Below the pieces are notes generated by a model. That model did not search any database and was not told the origin of the DNA. It was given only the letters and a program-made list of their open reading frames with translations. A DNA stretch of 64,000 nucleotides from JAFGXT01 sp963677165 (GTDB taxonomy: Bacteria > Verrucomicrobiota > Lentisphaeria > Victivallales > SZUA-371), in NCBI GenBank assembly GCA_963677165.2, contig CAXXSX010000002.1:1922001-1986000 (forward strand). Direction: 5' to 3'. This document shows positions 8,013-17,096 of the stretch, in pieces (the first letter of the stretch is position 1; each line of letters begins with the position of its first letter). The position numbers and the translations under genes were made by a program.

Positions 8013-10172
8013 TTAGTTTGAGATCGTCGGGGTGTTTTGAGAACATATGCCTTGTCCACCGGAGCTAAAGATATCTTGTCCCAATCCAGTCCAGGTGATG
8101 CCATCTGTTGAATAAGCGATTGAGTTGGTGCCCCATCCCATAGCAATAAACATTTCGCCGGTCCAGTAAACGTCACAACCGCCGTCGCTAAAGATATCTT
8201 GACCTAATCCAGTCCAGTTGATGCCATCTGTTGAATAAGCGATTGAATTTGTGCCATAACCGACTGCAACAGTTATCTCTCCATTTGAGCAAATACCCAT
8301 CCCACCATCGGTAAACATAATTAAACCTAATCCGGTCCAGTTAATGCCATCTGTAGAGTAAGCCATAAAGTTTTCATCGCCGTATCCGTTTGCTACAAAC
8401 ATTGTACCTGTCCAGCAAACACCGCATGCGCCGTCACTAAAGATATCTTGACCTAATCCGGTCCAGTTGACGCCGTCTGTTGAATAAGCGATTGAGTTGG
8501 TACCGTAGCCAACCGCAACGATTATATCATCGTTAGATGCAATTCTGTATGCGCCATTACTAAAGATATCTTGTCCTAATCCGGTCCAGGTAACACCGTC
8601 AGAGCTGTAGGCGATTGAATTTGTGCCGTAGCCGACAGCTATAAATATTTCGTTTGCATCATTCCAATTAACGCCTTGCCCGCCAGAACTAAAGATATCT
8701 TGACCTAATCCAGTCCAGGTAACACCATCAGAACTGTAGGCGATTGAGTTGGTGCCCCAGCCGACAGCTATAAACATTTCGCCATTAGAACAAGCGCCAC
8801 AACCGCCGTAACTGAAAATATCGGTACAATCTATTCCAGTCCAGGTAACGCCATCAAAGCTGTAAGCGATTGAATTTGTGCCGTAGCCCACGGCAATGAT
8901 CATGTTGTCGTCAGATTCTTCTCCGGTTATGCAATAATTTAATGTTAGGTCAGAACCAGACTCGAGGGTAAAATTAAGTTTAAGCAGTCCATATGTATTT
9001 GTTGCTTCGATCGCTCCAATAGCGTTATCAGGGTCAAATTCAGTTAGGACGGTTTCGCTTGTGGCGTGTCCTTTGTCAATTTTATCAACTGTATAGGTAT
9101 TATCGCCATCTGCCGTTGTGTTGACAACAGCATATTTGCCATCGAAATAATAACCATTTGAATCTCTGATCCAAAAATCAATTAGATAGTGATCACCAAA
9201 TCCAAGCGCAAGAGACGTTGAATTACTGTTCGCAAGCGTCATCGTATTGTAAGTTACGCCGCTGCTCGTGTCGGCAGATTGAAACAATGATAAGAGCGTA
9301 GAGAAAAGCACTCTGGCGGGGTTGTCGTCGTCAGCAGAGTTATTAATTATAAGGCTATCGCCGGAAACAAGAGTTTCTTTGAGGTCATAATTAGAAAAAA
9401 GTTTTTTCAGGAGAGTATTATCGATATAAGTCTTTTTATAATAATCTGAATTTTTGGTTCCTGGAGTGCTTTCGATGGTTTTTACGCGAGCCCAGGCGTA
9501 ACAGTAATCGCGGAGGATCGGAATGCCGTCGTCATTTCCGGATTTGTATAGAATTATTTCGCAATTGATTTTTAGATTGCCGTCATCGTCGGCATTCGCC
9601 GCGAGCTTGGAGGAAAACGCGTCCGCTTTGCCGTGCCCACGAAACGAGGTCAGACCGGCAGAGATATCCAGGTCTGAGCGGTCGCCATCAATATTAAATT
9701 GATCACTGGCAGACTCAACCATTAAGGGGTCCTCAACATCAACGGCGGTACCGGCTGCATAAGAGTCCTCGCCAAAATCGTAATCGACAGTAAACACCCA
9801 GTCATCGCCGGATTGAGCGACGGCGGTATAATCAATACTTACCGCGTTATCATCCAGGAGCAGCGTGCCCTCATCGTCCGGGTCATTGGCGAGCCCGGAC
9901 AAGGTAATCGAATCTACTTCTCCGGTTACGGCAGCGGCCAGAGTTCCGGAGTCAGCAGCATGGACAAAATCAATATCGGCGTAGAACTCCAGGGCATCAC
10001 CTTCCTCAATTTTATAAGCGGTACCGGAGCCCGTTCCGGTAACAAAGTTGGGGCAGTAGATATCCCGCAATCCCTCAGTAAAGTGCGGCCGGGACTCATC
10101 GTCCAGGGCGGAAGTGACACTGTCCGAGCGGACGAATTTGCCGAGGGCAACGTTGATTGTAAATGTTTGCAT
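8013..10172 (-). CDS. tail fibre / receptor-binding protein with C-terminal seven-fold Asp-box repeats
   Basis: A 719-residue virion protein. Residues 1-420 form a non-repetitive acidic, beta-rich region, likely the attachment part. From about residue 425 to the end there are seven consecutive repeats of about 41 residues, each close to AVGYGTNSIAYSTDG followed by a WTGLGQDIF-like segment. The SxDGxxWT core matches the Asp-box (BNR) turn found in beta-propellers, and seven copies fit one seven-bladed propeller. It follows the tail-tip genes and is the best candidate for host recognition, perhaps of a surface glycan. Start: ATG at 10172, with ACGGAGTTTCTC upstream. Confidence 0.75.
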   Translation of the reverse strand: MQTFTINVALGKFVRSDSVTSALDDESRPHFTEGLRDIYCPNFVTGTGSGTAYKIEEGDALEFYADIDFVHAADSGTLAAAVTGEVDSITLSGLANDPDDEGTLLLDDNAVSIDYTAVAQSGDDWVFTVDYDFGEDSYAAGTAVDVEDPLMVESASDQFNIDGDRSDLDISAGLTSFRGHGKADAFSSKLAANADDDGNLKINCEIILYKSGNDDGIPILRDYCYAWARVKTIESTPGTKNSDYYKKTYIDNTLLKKLFSNYDLKETLVSGDSLIINNSADDDNPARVLFSTLLSLFQSADTSSGVTYNTMTLANSNSTSLALGFGDHYLIDFWIRDSNGYYFDGKYAVVNTTADGDNTYTVDKIDKGHATSETVLTEFDPDNAIGAIEATNTYGLLKLNFTLESGSDLTLNYCITGEESDDNMIIAVGYGTNSIAYSFDGVTWTGIDCTDIFSYGGCGACSNGEMFIAVGWGTNSIAYSSDGVTWTGLGQDIFSSGGQGVNWNDANEIFIAVGYGTNSIAYSSDGVTWTGLGQDIFSNGAYRIASNDDIIVAVGYGTNSIAYSTDGVNWTGLGQDIFSDGACGVCWTGTMFVANGYGDENFMAYSTDGINWTGLGLIMFTDGGMGICSNGEITVAVGYGTNSIAYSTDGINWTGLGQDIFSDGGCDVYWTGEMFIAMGWGTNSIAYSTDGITWTGLGQDIFSSGGQGICSQNTPTISN
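8030..8910 (-). repeat. seven tandem ~125-bp coding repeats
   Basis: The DNA repeats with a period of about 123-126 bp, most clearly in the segments coding GTNSIAYS and WTGLGQDIF. Six units keep the GTNSIAYS core and the fifth is divergent (GDENFMAYS). High nucleotide identity between units suggests recent expansion or gene conversion and potential for copy-number change. Confidence 0.85.
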
Positions 10173-10192
10173 GAGAAACTCCGTTTTGAGTG

Positions 10193-11140
10193 TTAGTCTA
10201 TGAAATCGAACCCATCGTCAACATCGAATTTAAGAATCCAATGAACGCTTATTTCCGGGGCATTGGCTGAGTAAAAGTTAACGCTGGATGTTGGTTCAGA
10301 TGAAATATTCGGCGTGTAGTAATCTGTGGTATATTCATTGCCGGGGAGAATGTTAACATCATTTTCAATTCTTAAGAGCTTATCCTCTTCCAAGCCGTCA
10401 AGAATCTGATAATATGTAACGTTGGATGAACCTTTGTTCCCCGCAATATATAAATCTGCATTGCACGCATAATCGGAAGAGTTCTTTTGATAATATTTTA
10501 CTCTGTTTGTCATGATTTCATAAGAACTACCACTATAAGAACCGGTACCGTATAGCCGAGGGTATGATGCGCTTGTTGACCACGCGTAGGATTCATGAGC
10601 GCTTATTGTATCTTGCCAAGAATCCTTGCTATAGCCATATTTCCGCTGTTGTACTGCAACGTCATAGTATGCGCCAATCATCCAGCGCAATAGATTAATA
10701 ACCCTATATTTTTGTTGAGCCCATTTTGCAAAAAATGCCGGAGTTAGCTTTTCCGATACCGGGTCAATTCGTGTTTCCCCGAGGTACGTATATATATCGT
10801 CAACAGTCCATATCGGTATACTGCCATAAAGGCTTCCTGTATCATATGCAACGCCGCTGAAATCACCTGAATTATATGTATGATTAGCCCATAGCGTATC
10901 TGTTATAAAATCATTTAGCGACTGTTCAAAGACAGAGGAAAAATCCTGCCCGGAGTAATACTTTAGCTGAGTTAGCGGGGCTATTGTTGAAAGTGTTCCT
11001 CGAGTGCTATATGTATATTTTATATACCCCGTGTTATTCCATGTGTTTATTCTGGAATTCAATGCGGCGATTAATCCTTTAGCCGTTTTTAGCGGATTGT
11101 TTGTCTGCGGATTTGGAAATTTATATTTAGCCCAACTCAT
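10193..11140 (-). CDS. phage tail-tip region protein, unknown
   Basis: The chosen ATG (11140) overlaps the stop of the upstream gene in ATGA, giving 315 residues starting MSWAKYKFPNPQTNNP. The sequence is rich in Tyr, Asn and Ser, typical of phage structural proteins. No transmembrane segment, signal or known domain is seen. Being between the tape measure and the fibre, it is probably a tail-tip or baseplate component. Confidence 0.65.
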   Translation of the reverse strand: MSWAKYKFPNPQTNNPLKTAKGLIAALNSRINTWNNTGYIKYTYSTRGTLSTIAPLTQLKYYSGQDFSSVFEQSLNDFITDTLWANHTYNSGDFSGVAYDTGSLYGSIPIWTVDDIYTYLGETRIDPVSEKLTPAFFAKWAQQKYRVINLLRWMIGAYYDVAVQQRKYGYSKDSWQDTISAHESYAWSTSASYPRLYGTGSYSGSSYEIMTNRVKYYQKNSSDYACNADLYIAGNKGSSNVTYYQILDGLEEDKLLRIENDVNILPGNEYTTDYYTPNISSEPTSSVNFYSANAPEISVHWILKFDVDDGFDFID

Positions 11141-11739
11141 ATCCAGCAATATGCCCCCACGTAAACTGTTCCGGTTCTCCAAGTCTGAGAAATAGTAAGC
11201 GTAGAATCCGCAAGCGTGTAACTGCAAATCTCAATGTAATAGGTGTTTTCCGGGAAGGTGTCGGGAAACTCTGATAGCTGCTCTAAGGTAACGGTATAGA
11301 CTTCGTTATCCTCATCGTAATAAACCTTAATGACAATTACCCCTGATTCGGTTATGGTAAATTCCAACGGTTCTATATTATGGGTCTGGTCAGTAATCGC
11401 CCGCCCGCAAATTGTGTTGTCTTCGTTATCGCCATCGATAATTTTGATCTTAAAGGTGGTTGTGCCATCCGTGGTGGTGCTGGTATCTACTGCCATGAAG
11501 TAGCCGGTAGAGGTGGACTCGCTTTCGGAGGTGCCGGGGGAAGCGGCGGCGGAGATGTATTCCATGATCGCGTTGATATTGAGGCCGATAAAAGAGCCGC
11601 TATGCAGTTTTTTAACGTTGATAAACCGGTCGCCGGAACGCGGCGACAGTGATTGAATAAAGTCAATCAGGGCGCTGATCCAACGTTTAAACGGGGAGTT
11701 GCCAGACGGCTTTTGCGGGCATTTTACAGGTTCGTCCAT
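11137..11739 (-). CDS. phage tail-tip region protein, unknown
   Basis: The ATG at 11739 overlaps the upstream stop in TAATG, giving a 200-residue protein starting MDEPVKCPQKPSGN. A longer reading frame upstream overlaps the previous gene and is rejected. The middle carries a Ser/Thr/Glu-rich linker (TSESESTSTGYF) and the rest is beta-prone and acidic. It is probably structural, but the family is not recognised. Confidence 0.65.
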   Translation of the reverse strand: MDEPVKCPQKPSGNSPFKRWISALIDFIQSLSPRSGDRFINVKKLHSGSFIGLNINAIMEYISAAASPGTSESESTSTGYFMAVDTSTTTDGTTTFKIKIIDGDNEDNTICGRAITDQTHNIEPLEFTITESGVIVIKVYYDEDNEVYTVTLEQLSEFPDTFPENTYYIEICSYTLADSTLTISQTWRTGTVYVGAYCWI

Positions 11740-12548
11740 TATTCGTCCAAGCCTCCTGTTCCGCCATCGTAAAGCTCGCCATCCCATTTGACCGCGAAGA
11801 AATATTTTTCCGTTGTGACATACCAGGTGCCGTCGTCGCGGACGTTCATGGGCTTGTAGAGCCATTCGCCGCCAGTCACGCCGACAGCGTCTGGTACCGT
11901 GACCACGTCGCCCATTGACGCGATACTAAGCTGCGCGTAGGCTTTATCCCTGGTATCCCAATAGCTGGTGGCGGTAACAACCGGCTGTGGAATTTCATAG
12001 ACTTCAACGCCCGGCTTGGTCATATTGGCAATTTTGTGATAATCATACTGGACCTTATTCCAGGTGGTACTTGCCGGCCTGGTTTTGCCCCACTGGTATT
12101 CCGCAGGCTCGGTTTTGCCGATCACCAGGTCATCGGTTTGTTTGGTTGCGGTCGACCACCAGTCCGGTAAAGACGGAGACAGGACGGCGATATTATTGGC
12201 AAACCGCTGATAGAGGTTATAGTTCCACTTTACGCGATAGTTGTCGTGGGTTTCAAGCTGCTTCGGCACCCAGTTAAAGTCCAGATCGTAATAAATGGCG
12301 CCGTCCATCCTGGGCCGAGTCGGGGTTTTTGTGAAAACCAGGTATAATTTATAGTATCCAGGCCCTTTGGCGGTCCGCGCCCGGGTGGAATCGTGATAGC
12401 CATAACCGCTCAGATAATAATTATGGTCAGGGATATAGTCCTCGGCATCACCCTTAACAACCGTAAAGCAAAACTGCCAGGTATTGGCATTGGGCTTATA
12501 TGGGCTATTCGGAGTTTTGACAAGTCTGCTGGTGTTTAATAAATTCAT
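11739..12548 (-). CDS. phage tail protein downstream of tape measure
   Basis: A 269-residue protein starting MNLLNTSRLV; the ATG overlaps the tape-measure stop in ATGA, so it is probably coupled. It is rich in Trp and Tyr and looks like an all-beta structural protein. The slot right after the tape measure is normally filled by a distal-tail (Dit-like) protein in siphophages. I infer a similar role from position only, with no motif seen. Confidence 0.55.
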   Translation of the reverse strand: MNLLNTSRLVKTPNSPYKPNANTWQFCFTVVKGDAEDYIPDHNYYLSGYGYHDSTRARTAKGPGYYKLYLVFTKTPTRPRMDGAIYYDLDFNWVPKQLETHDNYRVKWNYNLYQRFANNIAVLSPSLPDWWSTATKQTDDLVIGKTEPAEYQWGKTRPASTTWNKVQYDYHKIANMTKPGVEVYEIPQPVVTATSYWDTRDKAYAQLSIASMGDVVTVPDAVGVTGGEWLYKPMNVRDDGTWYVTTEKYFFAVKWDGELYDGGTGGLDE

Positions 12549-14626
12549 AGCTGCCAATCCTCCCCATCCGATCCGCCCATGTACGGATCTTTTACCTTGC
12601 TGTTAAGGTCACCCGCAATTGCGGCAATCGTCTTAACCAGGTCGGGTACCTGCTTCATGCCGAGGTCCGGCGCAGTATTGCCGATATAGCCGCCCATTCT
12701 TTGAACCGAATCAGTTATCTGCTGCTGTTCCGGGGCAAAGAAGTACTGACGCTGGAACTGTGAGTCGTAAAGCTTGCCAGCAGCATCCGATACCTGGGCG
12801 CGCTGGGCGTCGGTAAGTTTACCGCCTGCTTTCTGTTTCGCGCTGTCGACGGCTTCCTGGATAGCGGCCTCGCGCTGTTTGCCCTGATTAAGCAGAGATT
12901 GAATCCTGAGCTGGCGTTCCATATCACGCAGATAATTGCTTACTCCTCCGGAGGCTTTGGCGTCGAAATTCTTTCCGGCAGCTTCAGATACTTTCTTTTT
13001 CTGGGCGTCGGTAAGCGTTCCGGCTTTCTGTTCGGCAGCATTCAGAGCCTGCTGGATAGCGGCCTCGCGCTGTTTCTGCTGGTTGATCAGCTGCTGGAGT
13101 TTCAGCTTTTGTTCGAGCGTTTTAAGGTATTTGTCGACTTTGGCATTCTGAGCGTCGGCAGCTTCCTGCTGTGCCAGTTTGGCGGCTTCCGCCTTAGACA
13201 CTTTTTCCTTTTGCTGGCCCTTGTGAGTAGCCGCTTTCTGATACTGCCTGGCGTATTTAACGTACCGCAGAGCATCGCCACCCCATTTATCGTGTTTGGT
13301 CCCGGCAATGCGTTTATGGTAATCTTTAATTAAATCACCGTCAGATATTTTTGTATAAGGGTTCGTTTTTACGCCCATTAAGTCGGCTTCGAAATTAACC
13401 ATGTTATCTGAATTACCGATGGCTTTACCGATTTCCCAGCCAACAAAGACCGCTCCAGCCGCGCCAGCCAAACCAATAGCCGCAAACTTTGCGGTAGTAA
13501 AGGCTGCAGCTAATCGTCCAACAGATGCCGTCTGAATTGTAATTAATGTGTTTAGTTCCTTTATTGACATAAGCAAAGTGTTGGGAACAAGAGCATATTG
13601 AGAAGCAGCGGCTGTAATATTGGCCGTGGTCAAAAGCTTAATCAGTCCAGTGCCGGTAGCAACAGCTGTATTCAAGCGATTCCAAAGAACAATAGAAGCT
13701 GCTGTAATACCAAGAGTCTTAAGTTCGTCACGGTGAGCAGCAACCCAACCAACAATTTCAGCAATAACTGAGACGGTGGATTGCATCGCATCGGCAATAT
13801 TGCGAATATTTTCCTGGAGTTCTCCGGTTTCCTTGAGGCGTTCGAGTTCGTTGATAATATCGCCCAGGACGCGTTTGATTTCCGGGTTGGCCAGTTCGCC
13901 GATCTCGCCGCCAATACGGGCTATTTTACCCTGTAGAGTACTCCAGAGCCCGATCAAAGTTTGCGACTGCTTCGCCATCATGCCGGAATATTTCGTATTG
14001 GCCAGGCGCTGCAGGCCAGCTTCAAGTCCGGCAAAGGTAAGCTTGCCCTGTTCGCCCCATTTCGATACGTCTTTTTCCGCGATACGGTATACGTCGGCCA
14101 GAGCCTTGACGATCGGCACGGCGCGGTCTGTAAGCTGGTTCACCTCTTCAGCCTGAATTTTGCCTTTGTTCATGGCCTTAGTGTAAATACTGACCATATC
14201 CTGGAGCGGCATATTAACGCCGCTGGAAACGTCGCCAAGCATGGTCAGCTTGCCGCAGAGATCATCGACGCTAACGCCGACGGCCAGCAGGCCGCGTCCG
14301 GCTGCCAGGACAACATCCGGGGTAAACGGAGTGATATCTGAAAAATCCATTAGTTTGTCGATGGCCTTATTGGCTTTGTCGACGTCGCCCAGGAACACGG
14401 CGAAGGCGGTCCGGGTCTTTTCCATTTCCGCGCCAAGCTTGGTTACATAGGTAGCAATACCAGCAACACCGGCACCGCCCATCATGCCGCCGCCCATAAC
14501 GCCAAACTTCAACATAGACTTGACGCCGTCAGTAGCGTGTTTGACCTGCGCCTTGTATTCAGCCATCGCCAGCTTATGCTGGGAGATATCCGAGGTATAT
14601 TTTACTTTGTATTTCGAGTCTGCCAT
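12545..14626 (-). CDS. tail tape measure protein
   Basis: A 693-residue protein that would set tail length and occupy the tail lumen. Residues about 65-230 match the conserved tape-measure domain (EMEKTRTAFAVFLGD, FTPDVVLAAGRGLLAVG, EVNQLTDRAVPIVKALA). Hydrophobic segments follow (about 380-410), then a long Ala/Gln/Lys-rich helical region with two near-identical blocks around QKQREAAIQ and KQREAAIQEAV. The start codon abuts a GTCCGTACGACGGAC repeat with no base between them. The length implies a tail of modest size. Confidence 0.88.
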   Translation of the reverse strand: MADSKYKVKYTSDISQHKLAMAEYKAQVKHATDGVKSMLKFGVMGGGMMGGAGVAGIATYVTKLGAEMEKTRTAFAVFLGDVDKANKAIDKLMDFSDITPFTPDVVLAAGRGLLAVGVSVDDLCGKLTMLGDVSSGVNMPLQDMVSIYTKAMNKGKIQAEEVNQLTDRAVPIVKALADVYRIAEKDVSKWGEQGKLTFAGLEAGLQRLANTKYSGMMAKQSQTLIGLWSTLQGKIARIGGEIGELANPEIKRVLGDIINELERLKETGELQENIRNIADAMQSTVSVIAEIVGWVAAHRDELKTLGITAASIVLWNRLNTAVATGTGLIKLLTTANITAAASQYALVPNTLLMSIKELNTLITIQTASVGRLAAAFTTAKFAAIGLAGAAGAVFVGWEIGKAIGNSDNMVNFEADLMGVKTNPYTKISDGDLIKDYHKRIAGTKHDKWGGDALRYVKYARQYQKAATHKGQQKEKVSKAEAAKLAQQEAADAQNAKVDKYLKTLEQKLKLQQLINQQKQREAAIQQALNAAEQKAGTLTDAQKKKVSEAAGKNFDAKASGGVSNYLRDMERQLRIQSLLNQGKQREAAIQEAVDSAKQKAGGKLTDAQRAQVSDAAGKLYDSQFQRQYFFAPEQQQITDSVQRMGGYIGNTAPDLGMKQVPDLVKTIAAIAGDLNSKVKDPYMGGSDGEDWQL

Positions 14627-14697
14627 GTCCGTACGACGGACAGCGTTAGTACCGCTTCATACTTCGCGCTTCGCGCTTGGAAGCGGAGACCTTTGCC
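14627..14697 (+). repeat. GTCCGTACGACGGAC-family repeat (copy 2)
   Basis: The head GTCCGTACGACGGAC (14627-14641) starts at the base next to the tape-measure start codon. The tail ACCGCTTCATACTTCG closes with TTGGAAGCGG. It fills most of the gap between the tail chaperone and tape-measure genes. Confidence 0.85.
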
Positions 14698-14718
14698 GTC
14701 TCCTTATATTTCCAGTAA

Positions 14719-15027
14719 TTATTTATTTCGTTTTCTATTTCTCGTTTTTCTCCGACGAGTTGGACCCTTCTGACTGGTCGGACCTTTCGGGGCTTCTTGC
14801 TTTTGTTTGCGATAATTGTTTATCAATTCCAGGGCGCGATCCATTGCCTCTGTCGTCTTTGTCTTTTTCCCGATTCCTTTCACTCCGGCTTTTCTTAGCG
14901 CCTGGGCGATCAGGAAGCCAGCTTCAGCCAATGGCATACGCCAGGTAATTTCAAAAGGATCAGCCGAAGCCACCTCGCCCACCAGCGAGACGATTCCGGA
15001 GAGCCACTCGGCATCGAATCTACGCCG
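14719..15027 (-). CDS. tail chaperone extension domain (GT-type), read by -1 frameshift
   Basis: This frame has no good independent start. It is open from the slippery site at 15027 and encodes 102 residues beginning RRRFDAEWLSGIVSL and ending in a very basic Lys/Arg tail. A -1 shift from the upstream chaperone gene would fuse it to give about 307 residues, as in the G/GT chaperones that coat the tape measure in many tailed phages. Position just before the tape-measure gene fits exactly. A GTG at 14982 could give an unfused product. Confidence 0.75.
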   Translation of the reverse strand, partial: RRRFDAEWLSGIVSLVGEVASADPFEITWRMPLAEAGFLIAQALRKAGVKGIGKKTKTTEAMDRALELINNYRKQKQEAPKGPTSQKGPTRRRKTRNRKRNK

Positions 15028-15641
15028 TTTTTTTTTGACTCCTGCGGATTATCCTCCGGAGGCAGCAACTTAAAGCCGCCGCTCATAGACAGATAAAGCT
15101 GGATCTCGCTGCAGGCGGTGGAATAGTTGAATGCCTCAAGGGATTCTCCGAACGCTAGAACATCCGCATCGAACTTTGTCCAGGCTTCCGCTAGATCCTG
15201 TCCGAGCCGGTGTAAAGCTTCGATTGCTTCCGCCCCTGGATTTTTAACGTGCTCGGCCAGGCGGTCCAGTTGATACTGACGGCGACTGATCTCCAGCAAC
15301 TGTGGCGCGACTATCTCGCGTTTCCGCAGAAGATAGAGCGCGCGAAAGACGTCGATCAATTCCGGATCACGGTTATCCGACAAGTGGACAAATGGAGAAT
15401 CAATTAGCTCCAGATGCGCAAATACAGCGGCTGCCGGAGCCGGATATTCATGTCCGGCGATTACAACACGCCCGCCGGTAATAACCGAGATTTCGAGATT
15501 CTGAAGGCCGAGAGGCTCAAGCTCCTCATGAAACAGCTTATTCAGCAACTCATCTCCACCGATCAGGCTCTGAAGTCCAGAGTCGCGGTTCATTGCCTCC
15601 GCTTCTTCAAATGATATTTTTGGAATTTCAGGGGTCATCAT
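14910..15641 (-). CDS. tail assembly chaperone (G-type)
   Basis: A 243-residue protein starting MMTPEIPKISFEEAEA, mostly helical and acidic, lying directly before the tape-measure gene. Near its end the zero-frame codons TCA AAA AAA AAC (15038-15027) contain the classic -1 heptamer A_AAA_AAC. Past this point the zero-frame C-terminus (MPSGSPESSRWWARW) looks less protein-like than the -1 frame, as is usual in G/GT pairs. Confidence 0.7.
   Translation of the reverse strand: MMTPEIPKISFEEAEAMNRDSGLQSLIGGDELLNKLFHEELEPLGLQNLEISVITGGRVVIAGHEYPAPAAAVFAHLELIDSPFVHLSDNRDPELIDVFRALYLLRKREIVAPQLLEISRRQYQLDRLAEHVKNPGAEAIEALHRLGQDLAEAWTKFDADVLAFGESLEAFNYSTACSEIQLYLSMSGGFKLLPPEDNPQESKKNGVDSMPSGSPESSRWWARWLRLILLKLPGVCHWLKLAS
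15027..15036 (-). promoter_or_regulatory. programmed -1 ribosomal frameshift site A_AAA_AAC
   Basis: Nine A residues followed by C on the reverse strand. In the zero frame the ribosome reads AAA AAA AAC; a -1 slip makes the next codon CGG (15027-15025), which is in frame with the extension domain. A short stem (CGGCGT with ATGCCG) begins at the last base of the heptamer. Confidence 0.8.
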
Positions 15642-15650
15642 ATATCTCCA

Positions 15651-15989
15651 TTATGCCGGAGCGGAGTATGCTGTCAGCGTTGCAGCGTCACGCTGCGAGG
15701 CCACGACTTCATAAGTTGTGTAATGGTTGCCGTTTTCCTGAGTCTTTTTTACTGAGTCGACAATTCCACTCCAGGTGCCAACCGTGAGAACCTCACCGGC
15801 AGACGGTGGAGTTTCGCCGCTGACCAGCGTACACTTCCAAGTCTTTTTGACTTCTTTAGACAGCGCCTTCTGTTCCTCCGCCTGATTATCTTCATTGCGG
15901 ACCTCAACCTTTTCCACCGATTCCTCTTCGCTGTAGCTTTCGAAGATTCCCCAGGTGCCGCCACTTGTAACGCCATATTCTGCGCTCAT
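15651..15989 (-). CDS. candidate major tail (tube) protein
   Basis: A 112-residue protein in the gene slot between tail completion proteins and the tail chaperone, where tailed phages carry the major tail protein. It has an acidic N-terminal half and a beta-rich C-terminal half (GEVLTVGTWSGIVDSV, YTTYEVVASQRDA). It is short for a tube protein and I recognise no family, so the role rests on gene order alone. It begins after an AGGAGTACGTAGT leader. Confidence 0.5.
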   Translation of the reverse strand: MSAEYGVTSGGTWGIFESYSEEESVEKVEVRNEDNQAEEQKALSKEVKKTWKCTLVSGETPPSAGEVLTVGTWSGIVDSVKKTQENGNHYTTYEVVASQRDAATLTAYSAPA

Positions 15990-16009
15990 ACTACGTACTC
16001 CTATGTTGT

Positions 16010-16058
16010 ATCCGTACGACGGATTGCGTTAGTACCGCTTCAAACTTTCGGAAGCGGA
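16010..16058 (+). repeat. GTCCGTACGACGGAC-family repeat (copy 3, variant head)
   Basis: The head reads ATCCGTACGACGGAT, a compensatory change that keeps the palindrome. The tail ACCGCTTCAAACTTTC closes with GGAAGCGGA. It lies in the gap between two tail genes, just after the stop of the gene ending at 16065. Confidence 0.8.
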
Positions 16059-16064
16059 TGTTTT

Positions 16065-16508
16065 TTATCTTGAATTATCAGCCTGCAGGCCGATCGCGTA
16101 AGCGGCATGCTCGCTGGACTTCAACGGTATCGGGTCGAATGATTCGACCGTGTAAATGACGTTATTGATCACCACAGGACCATCCTGTGGATCTTCCGGC
16201 ATAAACAGTGCCCCGGTCTTGTCGACCAGAGCCCAAATGCTGTCAGTGCGTTTCTCCACGCTTCCGCGAAATTGGTCGACTATAATGATTCCCGGCTTGA
16301 TCTCCCGGATCGCCTGGTTGTTTTCAAAAGTGACCGATCCAAGGCAGATCACCGCTGCCGGCAACATCAACGCCAGGTCCGGCAATAATTCATAAAGCTG
16401 CTCGTAGCTGGTGAGGGTAGATTGACGAACTTCCTTGAAATATTTTGAGTCTGTCAAAACCTTTTCGATATCGTCCGCAATCGACGCCAATGTGTAAAAA
16501 TCGCTCAA
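16065..16508 (-). CDS. Mu gp37-like tail completion protein
   Basis: A 147-residue protein with a mixed alpha/beta pattern (IADDIEKVLTDSKYFKEVRQ at the N-terminus, then AVICLGSVTF and PGIIIVDQFRG). The pattern and gene order resemble the Mu gp37 family, placed between the gpG-like morphogenesis protein and the tail tube. It may act as a tail terminator or head-tail joining protein. Family assignment is tentative. Confidence 0.55.
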   Translation of the reverse strand: MSDFYTLASIADDIEKVLTDSKYFKEVRQSTLTSYEQLYELLPDLALMLPAAVICLGSVTFENNQAIREIKPGIIIVDQFRGSVEKRTDSIWALVDKTGALFMPEDPQDGPVVINNVIYTVESFDPIPLKSSEHAAYAIGLQADNSR

Positions 16509-16520
16509 AGTTTTACTCTC

Positions 16521-17093
16521 CTATTTTCTCAACTGGCGTTCCACCCACCAGCGAGCCTCTTTGATACCTAAATCCATAATTTCACGATCTGTCGGCCACC
16601 ATGGATCGGGTTTCTGTACCGATTTAGTTCGGAGGACAAACAGCGGGTGAAACGCGTTCTGCTCGTCGCTGTATCCCAAGACACCGATCGTTTCCGCTTT
16701 ATCCGACGGCAACAGGAAAACTGATCGCGTAAACAGCGAACGTCCGCCTGTTTCGAATTCTCCGGCCCGTTTGCCCTTGGCCTCGTCGCTGACCGGAATT
16801 GTCAGCGCCCTGGCATTCTTCGGTCTGATCTCGCCGCCGTACTGCTTGATATTGGCGGCATAGTGATCATTCTCCACCAAGGCAAAAGTGTCTGTAACCG
16901 TGGTAACCCGAATACGCCTGGCAAAGTCGGACCAGAAACGGCGTCCGCCTTTGGCTCTGGAATTCGCCTGCGCTTTTTTGGCACTTGACTGAGCCCAGGA
17001 CTTCAAGAATGGCCGTGGATGATCCAGCTTTTTTACCAGCCGTTTCAGCTCCGCATCACCCTGAGTCGTATCGATGTTGGTCACGAAAGACAT
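16521..17093 (-). CDS. Mu gpG-like virion morphogenesis (tail completion) protein
   Basis: A 190-residue basic protein. The block HYAANIKQYGGEIRPKNARALTIPV is characteristic of the Mu G / phage tail-completion family, which joins or stabilises the tail at the head. It follows the gp36-like connector gene, as in Mu-like phages. An AGGAA ribosome site precedes the ATG. Confidence 0.8.
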   Translation of the reverse strand: MSFVTNIDTTQGDAELKRLVKKLDHPRPFLKSWAQSSAKKAQANSRAKGGRRFWSDFARRIRVTTVTDTFALVENDHYAANIKQYGGEIRPKNARALTIPVSDEAKGKRAGEFETGGRSLFTRSVFLLPSDKAETIGVLGYSDEQNAFHPLFVLRTKSVQKPDPWWPTDREIMDLGIKEARWWVERQLRK

Positions 17094-17096
17094 TTC

